Below are positions 41,046 to 48,877 of a stretch of DNA of 64,000 nt, in pieces. The stretch's first letter is position 1. The number at the start of each line of letters is the position of its first letter. The position numbers were made by a program, and so were the translations under genes. Source of the DNA: VRUE01 sp963774555. Its GTDB lineage: Bacteria; Actinomycetota; Thermoleophilia; Solirubrobacterales; 70-9. The stretch spans positions 868,001 through 932,000 of the forward strand of contig CAVZFL010000001.1 of assembly GCA_963774555.1 (NCBI GenBank). The letters are read 5' to 3'. The notes below the pieces were generated by a model that worked only from the letters and a program-made list of their open reading frames with translations, was not told the DNA's origin and searched no databases.

Positions 41046-42263
41046 ATGAGCGTTTCTCAGGATACGTTGGACCCTGCGGCAGGTCCAGGCTGCGGCGACA
41101 AGCGGCGGCTCAAGAAGACGAATACGCCCGGCGTCTACAAGCGCGTCGATGGCGAAGGCAACATCGTCGGCTACGTCGCCGTGATCGAAGTGGCGGGCAA
41201 GCAGCGCAAGCGAAGCGCCCGCACCTACGACGCGGCGCGGCGGATCAAGCGCGAGAGCGACACCGACCGCGATCGCGGCGAGCTCCAAGAGCCGACGACG
41301 ACCGGCTTCCTCGCTTTTCTCGATGAATGGGTCGAGCGCTATCGCGGCCAGGGCCGTCGCGGCTTCCGCGAGAACACCCGCGACGAGTACCGGCGGCTGA
41401 TCGTCAAGTACGCCCGCCCGTACTTCTCGTCCAAGTTGAAGCTGGTCGACGTGACCACCTTCCAGCTCGCCCGCTTCGTGGACTGGCTGGCCGACCCCGA
41501 CGAGCAGGGCAAGCGGCTAACCGACGCGACTGTCGCCAACATCGTGATCCCGCTGCGCGCGGCGCTGAGGACCGCGAACCGCGAGGGCCTGATCCGCCAC
41601 AACCCATCTCAGGGGCTGGCGCTTCCCCACCGCGAGGAACTCGCGGATGAGGAGGAGAAGATCAAGGTGTTCAGCCGGGAGCAGCTTGCCGCAGTTCTCG
41701 CGATGGCCCCGGACCCCCACAAGCTGCTGTTCGAGGTCCTGGCGACCTGCGGCCTGCGGATCAGCGAGGCGATCGCGCTCCAGCGGCTTCACTTGCAGAT
41801 CGACGGCTCAGCGCCGGAGGTCTGCGTCCGCCGCGCGATGGTCAAGGGGCGGATCGAGCCGCCGAAGACGAAGTACGGAAGGCGCGAGGTTAGGCTTCCG
41901 GCGCCCCTCGTTTACCGCCTGCGCGCCTATCTCGCCGCGCTGGACGATCAGGACTCGACGGCGCTCGTGTTCACCAACCGGGACGGCAACCCGATCGAGC
42001 CCGGCAACCTACGTCGCCGTGGGCTCAAGCCGCTGGCCGAGGAGGTTGACGCTCCGTGGGCGGGCTTCCACACGTTCCGCCACACGTTCGCTTCGCTCCA
42101 TCTGAGCCAAGGGACCAACCTGCTCCAGCTCAGCCGCGCGCTCGGCCACCACTCGGCCGCGTTCACGCTTTCCCGCTACACGCACCTGCTGCCCGGCGAG
42201 GAGGCGCCGCCACTCGACCTCTCGCCGACGCCCGCCGACCTCCTGGTGGGGGCCGAGGTATGA
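41046..42263 (+). CDS. Tyrosine recombinase (integrase)
   Basis: 405 residues. An arm-binding AP2-like N-terminus (GVYKRVDGEGNIVGYVAVIE), a SAM-like core-binding domain (FLAFLDEWVERYRGQ ... FVDWLADP) and the catalytic domain. The catalytic set is visible: Arg in CGLRISEAIAL, HTFRHTF, GHHSAAFTLSRYTH with the nucleophile Tyr. ATG 41046 follows AAGAGGAGTTAGCTC. It should catalyse site-specific insertion and excision. It lies 17 kb from the nearest att-like repeat, so whether tRNA-fMet is its target is an inference. Confidence 0.93.
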   Translation: MSVSQDTLDPAAGPGCGDKRRLKKTNTPGVYKRVDGEGNIVGYVAVIEVAGKQRKRSARTYDAARRIKRESDTDRDRGELQEPTTTGFLAFLDEWVERYRGQGRRGFRENTRDEYRRLIVKYARPYFSSKLKLVDVTTFQLARFVDWLADPDEQGKRLTDATVANIVIPLRAALRTANREGLIRHNPSQGLALPHREELADEEEKIKVFSREQLAAVLAMAPDPHKLLFEVLATCGLRISEAIALQRLHLQIDGSAPEVCVRRAMVKGRIEPPKTKYGRREVRLPAPLVYRLRAYLAALDDQDSTALVFTNRDGNPIEPGNLRRRGLKPLAEEVDAPWAGFHTFRHTFASLHLSQGTNLLQLSRALGHHSAAFTLSRYTHLLPGEEAPPLDLSPTPADLLVGAEV

Positions 42264-42273
42264 GCGCTTCCGT

Positions 42274-43713
42274 TCAGGCCGCTTGGAGCTGTGCGTCGTC
42301 GGTCCGGGCGCGCAGGTGGTTCCCCGGAATCGCTTCCTTATCGGCACCGAAATGCTCCGCCGCTGTGAGCATTCCGGCCGCAAGGAGCTCGGCATCGCCA
42401 AGATGGATTGGATCGGCTGGCCGGACGGGTTCAATGCCGAGGGAGCGAATTAGCTCCGTAGCTACTGCCTGCCCGAGGTAGGGCGGCAATGCGTTCCCGA
42501 CCTGCCGGAATCCGTGCCACTTCGTCGGGTGAAAGCGGAACCAGTCGGGAAAGGAGTGCAGGCGCGCCGCCTCTCTGACGGTTATGACGCGCGGGAGACG
42601 TGGGTGTATCGGTCGGGGCGCCGTGTAGGAGCCGCGGTCGTAGCCGGAGCCTGCGCGTAGGGTCGGGCACAACCCCTCCTCGTCTAGGCGGTAGAGCCGA
42701 CTCTTTGACTCGAACTCCCCAGGGGCCGTCTCATCCATGCGCTGACGAGGCTTGAGGCGGTGCGCGGTTCGCATCGAAGAGGTGAGCTCGGCGCGATCCC
42801 ATTCCCGCGGGTGGGAGAAGTCATCGAGGCCGGTGCACAGCCCGCGGAGGGCGCGGGCGAAGGCGCTGGCCTTCTCCTCGCCGCGATCGAGTTGGCTGGC
42901 GTCGAGGCGGTACGCATCCGCTTTCCAGAGCTCGTCATGGTCGTCGGCGTTGGGGAGGTCTCCGATTGCATCGCTAACCGTGGGACCTATGGGCAGCGAC
43001 TCGTCGGCATCCTTGTGGCCGAAGAAGCCTTTTCGCGGCTTGTCGTCGATCCGCTTCGGGACGGGTCGTACTTTGGCATCGGGGGTCGCAGGAAGGCCTT
43101 CGCCGGGAAGCGCCCCGAATAGGAACAGCCTTCGCCGGTCCTGGGGGACGCCGTAGAAAGCGGCGTTGAGGACTATGGGCCGGGCGACCTCGTAACCGAC
43201 GAACTCTAGCTGCCAAATCAGTCGATCTAGCAGTCTCTCGCCAATCTCCGCATCCGGTTCGTGATCGGGGTAGCCCTGCAAGCCGGGGACGTTCTCCATG
43301 ACGAAGTAGCGCGGCCTGAGTTCGCCGACGAGACGGGCGAACTCGAAGACCATCTCGTTTCGGTCGTCGGCCGCCTCCCCGACGCCGCCAACCGAGAATC
43401 CCTGACATGGCGGCCCGCCGAATACCGCGTCCACGGTGCCGTTCCACCTGCCGCTCCGGTTGTGGAGTTTCCAGCCGGCCTTGATCGCATTGCGGATTTC
43501 TTCGCCGGAAACGTCCTTCACGTTCGCGCAGACGACCTCCGTCTGCGGAAAGTTGTAGGTGTGCGCGGCGGCGTGAATCGGGTCGTACTCAAGCGCCGCT
43601 AGCACGTCGAAGCCTGCGCGCTCGGCACCCAAAGACAACCCACCCGCTCCCGAAAAGAGGTCGATCGCCACCGGGCGGCGTTGCGGCAGCGTCTTAGTTC
43701 CTCGGCGTCCCAT
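42274..43713 (-). CDS. dcm: DNA (cytosine-5)-methyltransferase
   Basis: 479 residues. Motif I AIDLFSGAGGLSLGAERAG, motif IV GGPPCQGFS with the catalytic Cys, motif VI FVMENVPGL, motif VIII QDRRRLFLFG, motif IX RVITVREAARLHSFP and motif X RQVGNALPP are all present in one chain. ATG 43713 is chosen because upstream codons would overlap the divergent promoter of vsr. It ends 10 bp from the integrase stop (convergent). With vsr and the GHKL ATPase at 44258-45877 it forms a restriction/repair-type locus. Confidence 0.92.
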   Translation of the reverse strand: MGRRGTKTLPQRRPVAIDLFSGAGGLSLGAERAGFDVLAALEYDPIHAAAHTYNFPQTEVVCANVKDVSGEEIRNAIKAGWKLHNRSGRWNGTVDAVFGGPPCQGFSVGGVGEAADDRNEMVFEFARLVGELRPRYFVMENVPGLQGYPDHEPDAEIGERLLDRLIWQLEFVGYEVARPIVLNAAFYGVPQDRRRLFLFGALPGEGLPATPDAKVRPVPKRIDDKPRKGFFGHKDADESLPIGPTVSDAIGDLPNADDHDELWKADAYRLDASQLDRGEEKASAFARALRGLCTGLDDFSHPREWDRAELTSSMRTAHRLKPRQRMDETAPGEFESKSRLYRLDEEGLCPTLRAGSGYDRGSYTAPRPIHPRLPRVITVREAARLHSFPDWFRFHPTKWHGFRQVGNALPPYLGQAVATELIRSLGIEPVRPADPIHLGDAELLAAGMLTAAEHFGADKEAIPGNHLRARTDDAQLQAA

Positions 43714-43812
43714 CGCGGCGATGAAGCGTATTGTGCAGGGACGACGCCAATGCGCGTCTCGAAGGGTCCAGTCTTGTCGGGAGGGCGGCGGCTTTCGCTC
43801 TATTCTGACCGT

Positions 43813-44223
43813 GTGACCGACACCCGGACGCCGGGGCAGCGGAGCCAAATTATGGCCGCCGTCAAGAGCACGAACACCGGCCCGGAGGTGGCCCTGAGGA
43901 AGGCTCTATACGCGGCCGGCGTGCGGGGCTGGCGTTGCCACTACCGGCGAGCGGCGGGAACGCCGGACATCGCTTGGCCGCGGCGGAAGGTGGCCGTCTT
44001 CGTGGATGGCGCGTTCTGGCACGGACATCCGTCGCGGCACCGGCCTGGCCGATCGGGTTCCTACTGGGACCAGAAGATCGCCCGCAATGTCGAGCGAGAT
44101 CGGGCCGTCGATGTCGAGCTAGAAAGGCTCGGCTGGGAAGTCGTGCGGGTCTGGGATTTCGAGGTAAAGCGCGACCTGCCGACGGTCGTCGCGAAGGTCC
44201 AAGCCGCGCTGGCCGGCAGCTAG
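43813..44223 (+). CDS. vsr: Very short patch repair endonuclease
   Basis: 136 residues. The Vsr signature TRTPGQRSQIMAAVKSTNTG at the N-terminus, the metal-binding PDIAW, the core KVAVFVDGAFWHGH and a C-terminal WEVVRVWDFEV strand are all as in the family. It nicks 5' of the T in T:G mismatches made by deamination of 5-methylcytosine, protecting sites modified by the divergent methylase. The start is GTG 43813; no cognate mismatch proteins are nearby. Confidence 0.93.
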   Translation: MTDTRTPGQRSQIMAAVKSTNTGPEVALRKALYAAGVRGWRCHYRRAAGTPDIAWPRRKVAVFVDGAFWHGHPSRHRPGRSGSYWDQKIARNVERDRAVDVELERLGWEVVRVWDFEVKRDLPTVVAKVQAALAGS

Positions 44224-44257
44224 GGCGGCGACCGTTCCCGGTCGCCGCCCTCTCGAT

Positions 44258-45877
44258 CTATGCCGTGAGCAACTGCCGGAGATTGAACGATGCGTCCTCG
44301 CGCATCGCTTCCATGAAACGGGCGCTGTTGTCGTCGTGGTTCCGCAACTCGGCGGCGACGATCGACCAGACGAGGAAGTCGATCCCGGTGATCTGGCCGC
44401 GGTTGTCGCGGTTGTCGAGGATCAGCCGCTGGTATGCCGGGTGGTCGGAGTTGTAGGTGACGATGATGTGCCGCCCGATAAGCGTCCCTTCATAGAACGG
44501 TGCGGTGGCCCCGAGCGCCTTGGCCTCGAACGTTGCCTGATCGGCGAGGGCATTCTGAGTCCGGTCACGCGGGCTCCGTGCTTTCTCTGCGTCCTTGGCC
44601 TTTTTGCTTTTCGGGTCCGCCTTCTTGCGCGGGCCGCGTTTCTCGATCTCAGCCTTCGGCTTACGCAGAAACGGCGACCGGGACTTGATCTGCTTTGCCG
44701 CCTCGTCGTGGGGCACCTGCTCCGGGGCGTCTTTCCGCGATTTCAGGTGCATCTTCCGCGACTGCCGGCGGTAGGGCGCCGTTAGCTGCTCGATCTTGTG
44801 GCTCCATGCCTGGGTCGGCTTCACGTCGACCGAGGACTTCAGGAACGTGACGCCCAACTGGGAGTCCATCGTCGCGGGCACGGTGATCTCGCACCGGAAC
44901 CGGGCGAACTCGGCGTGCTGCGTGAACTGCCGGAGGGTCGTGTGGGCGACGATCTCGCGCCCGTTACGGAGGATGTAGAAGCCGGAGGTCGACGGTTTGA
45001 TGCCAGCTTCGTCGTTGGCCTCTTTGCCTCCGAGATCCGGCAGGTGGACGACCAGCACGCCGATCGTGTCGGTGTGTTTGCCGTCTTCGTCTTTCCAGGT
45101 GAACTCGGCCTGCTCGTCGGCGAGAACCAGGGTGTCGGGATGGTCCCGCATCATCGGGTCGGTCGGCAAGACCACCTCACCGTTGACGTGGGCTACTAGG
45201 CCGCCGTTCGGGATGAGGAAGCGGCGGTAGACCTGCCCGAGGTATTTGCTGACCGCCCCCTTTGCCGAGTTCAGGTCCTTGCGGCCGACCCTGTCGCACC
45301 GGGTAATGCGGACCACGGTCCCGGTCTCAGGCGTGTCGAAGCCGGACCGCTCGAACGCTGCCTTGAAGAGCTCGACTTCTTCAGGCGTTGCGACATCGAG
45401 GTGCTTTACGAACTTGCGCTGCTTCACGATTACGTCGAGGTCCCACATCGCGGAAAGGTAGACGCCGGGTTCGGGACTCGTGATGACGTGCTTGTTGCGG
45501 CCGATGCCGAGGGCCGCGGTATCGGAGCCCAGGCCGAACGCGCCTAGGTCGCGGTCGAGATCGTGCTCGGACCGGCTGCCGAGGCGCATCATCTGGTCAA
45601 GCACGGGCTCGTCCATGCCAACGCCGTTGTCGGCGATCTCGAGCTCCCACTCTTCGGTCTTTTTGTCGTAGGCGAGATTGACTCCGACCTCCGACGCTTC
45701 GCCGTCGATCGAGTTGTCAAAGATGTCAGCCGTCGCGGTTTCCAGCGAGTAGCCGGATGCCCGGAGAGAGGGAAGGAGAACGTCCGCGTTCGGCTCGTTG
45801 TTCCGGTCGAACGTCAGTTGGTCAGTGCTGAGGGTCTGTCCGTTCGAGGCAGCCTTCGACGCGGTCTTGGGCGTCAT
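44258..45877 (-). CDS. GHKL (MutL/MORC-like) ATPase
   Basis: 539 residues from ATG 45877 (GGAGGATTTGAC upstream). N-box ATADIFDNSIDGEAS, G1 box IADNGVGMDEP, G2 box LGAFGLGSDTAALG mark the Bergerat ATP site in the first ~130 residues. An S5-like transducer domain follows (LKSSVDVKPTQAW), then a Lys/Arg-rich stretch and a C-terminal domain of unknown type. Its neighbours, a C5 methylase and Vsr, match the GHL-ATPase restriction-type systems proposed to be the ancestors of eukaryotic MORC proteins. The usual nuclease and Z1-helicase partners are not visible. Confidence 0.8.
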   Translation of the reverse strand: MTPKTASKAASNGQTLSTDQLTFDRNNEPNADVLLPSLRASGYSLETATADIFDNSIDGEASEVGVNLAYDKKTEEWELEIADNGVGMDEPVLDQMMRLGSRSEHDLDRDLGAFGLGSDTAALGIGRNKHVITSPEPGVYLSAMWDLDVIVKQRKFVKHLDVATPEEVELFKAAFERSGFDTPETGTVVRITRCDRVGRKDLNSAKGAVSKYLGQVYRRFLIPNGGLVAHVNGEVVLPTDPMMRDHPDTLVLADEQAEFTWKDEDGKHTDTIGVLVVHLPDLGGKEANDEAGIKPSTSGFYILRNGREIVAHTTLRQFTQHAEFARFRCEITVPATMDSQLGVTFLKSSVDVKPTQAWSHKIEQLTAPYRRQSRKMHLKSRKDAPEQVPHDEAAKQIKSRSPFLRKPKAEIEKRGPRKKADPKSKKAKDAEKARSPRDRTQNALADQATFEAKALGATAPFYEGTLIGRHIIVTYNSDHPAYQRLILDNRDNRGQITGIDFLVWSIVAAELRNHDDNSARFMEAMREDASFNLRQLLTA

Positions 45878-46170
45878 GTCAAATCCTCCAGTGAGCCTGC
45901 ACGGTCGCGAAGGCTCGTCGGTTATGTGGCGTCGCCTGCAGCCGCTCAAGGCGTGCGGAAGGCAACTAGTCCGAGCGTACATGAACCGTCAAGTCTCGTT
46001 TGCCGCCGAGTGGCTTTGCACATGCAGGGTGCCCCGATCCAGGGGCGCAGCAGCCTGGCAACTCGACCAACGGGTGTTCTGGCTCCGCTGAGGACTAAGT
46101 CGTGTGCCGTGAGCGCCAAATCGCCGGGCTCGCTTGACGCCACGGCGAGGGTACGAAAGGCTGACATGCG

Positions 46171-47511
46171 GTGGCAGGCAGGAAACAAGCGCTGGTCGTG
46201 GACGCAGAGCCGACGAAGGATCTGTTCATCGAGATGCTCGTCCGCGACATCGACCTGCGTGCGGCGATTTTGGATCTAGTCGACAACTCGATCGACGGAG
46301 CGAGAGCCGCCGTCGCCACGAAAGGCGGGAAATCCGCATCTTCCAAGACGCCTCTGCGGAAAATGTTTCTCCGGATCGAGACTTCTGCCACGTCGCTTGT
46401 CTTGACGGACAACTGTGGGGGAATCAGCTTGACCGACGCCAGGCAGTACGCATTTAGATTCGGAGCGCACAGAAAGAAGGACATCGATAATTCGATCGGG
46501 CAGTTCGGGGTCGGCATGAAGCGCGCCTTCTTCAAGCTTGGATCGAAGTTCGAGGTCGTCTCTACCACCCGCGACTCGCGCTTCGTTCTGCCGGTCGACG
46601 TTCAAAAATGGCGCCAGAGCAAGAAGTGGGAGTTCGTCCTCAAAGAAGTCGACGAATCCCGCCAACCGGCAAAAGCCATCGGCACCGAAGTCCGAATCGA
46701 GCCCCTGCTCCCAGCGGTGGCGGATGAGATTGGCGCGCCAGGCTTCTCGACGAGCCTCCTCGACGAGATCGTCGCCAGTCATCAAGAAGCGATCAACGAG
46801 GGCTTCGAACTAACAGTTGACGGGATAGCTGCGGCGAGAATGCCCGCGGTGTTGCTCCGCGGCTCAGAGATTGCGCCGGCCAAGGCCGAATTCGATGTCA
46901 ACGGCGCTGGTGACCCGGTGCGAGTGCGCTTGGTTTGCGGGATTGGCGAGTCGCGCCCCGGAGATGCTGGCTGGGATGTCCTTTGCAATGGGCGCACGGT
47001 GCTGAAGTCGGACCAAACGCCGGTCACCGGCTGGGGCGGTTCTGCCGATCAGCGCCTACCGAGCTACCACAATCAGTTCGCTCGCTTCCGCGGGTTTGCC
47101 TACTTCGATTGCAGAGATGCGAGTCGGGTTCCGTGGACTACGACGAAGAACGGACTCGATCAGGACTCGCCGGTCTGGCGCTCGGCCCGCCAGCGGATGA
47201 TCAGCATGATGCGTCCTGTCATCGACTTCCTTAACGAACTCGATAGCGAGCATGATCGCGAGGGCAGTGCCCAGACTGGACCGACGCTGGCGAGCAAGGT
47301 AGCCAGGGCAAAACCGGCTGTCGTCGCCGACCTTTCAACCCGCGGCGTCTTCCTCTATCCCAAGGCAACCAAAGCGCCGCGCGTCGGGAACGTCAATTAC
47401 TCGCGCTCGAAGGAGGAATTGGCGCGTGCGAAGCGGGCGTTGGGGGTCACCAGCTACCGGGAGGTAGGCGAGCGGACCTTCGAGTACTGGGTTAAGGCGG
47501 AGCTCGATTGA
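46171..47511 (+). CDS. Second GHKL (MutL/MORC-like) ATPase
   Basis: 446 residues. Bergerat motifs: N-box AAILDLVDNSIDGARAA, G1 box LVLTDNCGGI, G2 box GQFGVGMKRAFFKLG; then a transducer-like region (RGFAYFDCRDASRVPWTTTKNG near 310). Divergent from the first GHKL gene (293-bp gap with no gene) and only distantly similar to it. Its stop overlaps the TTG start of the Rossmann-fold gene, so these two form a separate pair. GC is somewhat lower than the conjugation genes. Confidence 0.78.
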   Translation: MAGRKQALVVDAEPTKDLFIEMLVRDIDLRAAILDLVDNSIDGARAAVATKGGKSASSKTPLRKMFLRIETSATSLVLTDNCGGISLTDARQYAFRFGAHRKKDIDNSIGQFGVGMKRAFFKLGSKFEVVSTTRDSRFVLPVDVQKWRQSKKWEFVLKEVDESRQPAKAIGTEVRIEPLLPAVADEIGAPGFSTSLLDEIVASHQEAINEGFELTVDGIAAARMPAVLLRGSEIAPAKAEFDVNGAGDPVRVRLVCGIGESRPGDAGWDVLCNGRTVLKSDQTPVTGWGGSADQRLPSYHNQFARFRGFAYFDCRDASRVPWTTTKNGLDQDSPVWRSARQRMISMMRPVIDFLNELDSEHDREGSAQTGPTLASKVARAKPAVVADLSTRGVFLYPKATKAPRVGNVNYSRSKEELARAKRALGVTSYREVGERTFEYWVKAELD

Positions 47512-48440
47512 GAGGACTAGATCCCGAGCCGCGCGAGATCGACTATCGAATTCGTCCGGCGAAGAATGTCGAGCGAAAGATGCTGCTGGAGATCTGCTCG
47601 CGAATGGGGGCGGTGCAGGAGCTGTCGGGCTACCGCTACGTCGGAATGGGGTCGATCTATTTCGTCGATTTTTCCCTCTTTCACCGCGCCTTTGGGATCG
47701 ACTCGATGATCAGCCTGGAGGGTCGCGAAGGGCTGATGGAGCGATGCGAATGGAATCGACCCTTCGACTGCATTGAGGTGCGACCTACCAGCGTTGAGGC
47801 AGCTTTGGCGGAGCTGCGCTCGGATGAGCCAACGATTATGTGGCTGGACTTCGAGGACAGGCTCGACTCCGCCATCCTGAGTCAGCTGGCCGAGGCCTGC
47901 GAGGTCTTGGCACCACGCAGCATCTTGATCGCTACCGTCAACGCGACTCCGGATGCGCCCAAATCCCGAGTACGAAACTTCCGTCGGCGCTTCGGCAATC
48001 GCGACCTTGCAAATGTCGACAAGGACGAGGACCTGGGCAAGGAGAAGCTCAGGGAGCTGAATTACGCGTACATGATGCAGGCGGTCGAAGAGGCGGTGGG
48101 CACCCGCGGGATACGCGACGGCGTTGTCCAGCGCCAGTTGGCGCACTTCACTTACAAGGATGGGGCCGACATGCTGACCGTTGCCTGGCTGTTGTATGAG
48201 GAGGGGGAAGCGCAGCTAATCGATAGCTGTGGATTCGACAACCTCGCGTTTGCGCACGATGGCGACAGCCCTTTCAACATTGCGGTGCCGAAGCTCACTC
48301 ACCGCGAGCGATTGGAGTTGGACCGGCTGTTGCCCGAGGGGGGCATCGAAGATCCTCCAGGCAGCATCACCGTGGAGGACGCCACGGCCTACTCGCTGCT
48401 CTATCGACAGATGCCCATCTACGTGGACGCTGTCATCTAG
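47508..48440 (+). CDS. Rossmann-fold, methyltransferase-like protein paired with a GHKL ATPase
   Basis: 310 residues starting at TTG 47508. ELSGYRYVGMGSIYFVDFSL near 42-60 looks like an AdoMet-type glycine motif and FGIDSMISLEGREGL its acidic second strand. PTIMWLDFEDRLDS and APRSILIATVNATPD fit the central strands. I read this as a class I methyltransferase-like fold of unknown substrate. The coupling to the upstream ATPase (stop and start overlap) implies the two act together, perhaps as an undescribed defence pair. Confidence 0.55.
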   Translation: MRGLDPEPREIDYRIRPAKNVERKMLLEICSRMGAVQELSGYRYVGMGSIYFVDFSLFHRAFGIDSMISLEGREGLMERCEWNRPFDCIEVRPTSVEAALAELRSDEPTIMWLDFEDRLDSAILSQLAEACEVLAPRSILIATVNATPDAPKSRVRNFRRRFGNRDLANVDKDEDLGKEKLRELNYAYMMQAVEEAVGTRGIRDGVVQRQLAHFTYKDGADMLTVAWLLYEEGEAQLIDSCGFDNLAFAHDGDSPFNIAVPKLTHRERLELDRLLPEGGIEDPPGSITVEDATAYSLLYRQMPIYVDAVI

Positions 48441-48877
48441 CGGCAGCGGGTCGTCATAAGGGTTCGTTATCGGGCGTGGGCGAGTGCCGCGGAAGTCGAC
48501 GTACGGCGTTTAGCCTGCGGTGACTCAGCGCACCACGGTCCTCGATCAGATCTCCAACTCGCAGATTCATCTCGATATACGCCTGGGACGAACCCTGCGC
48601 AGCGGCCCGGTGGCTCTGGCAACGCAGTTCTGGCGACGTACGGGGGAGGGGTTCGACCAAGCGAACACGGCAACTCTCGTGCTCGCGGAGGCCGGCCGGC
48701 GGTGGGCGATACGGATTGCCTCGCCATTCGGATAGGCCATTGGTTGCCGTGGGAGGATTTCCTTTGGCCCATCATACGTTTAGGATTGGCAGGACCAATC
48801 AACAGTTCAGGTGTGGTTCGGCTCCGCACCGTGACTCTCGCTGGGAGGCGCGGGTCGAAAGGCAGACAGGGGGACCG
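48441..48877. other. Intergenic stretch without a supported gene
   Basis: 437 bp between the Rossmann gene and the large secreted protein. A 71-codon frame (48520-48735) exists but shows no family motif or clear ribosome site. It probably holds the promoter of the gene at 48878. Confidence 0.4.

Noticed and set aside
48520..48735. 71-codon frame between the Rossmann gene and the large secreted protein
   Set aside because: No recognisable motif or ribosome site, and the surrounding DNA looks non-coding.
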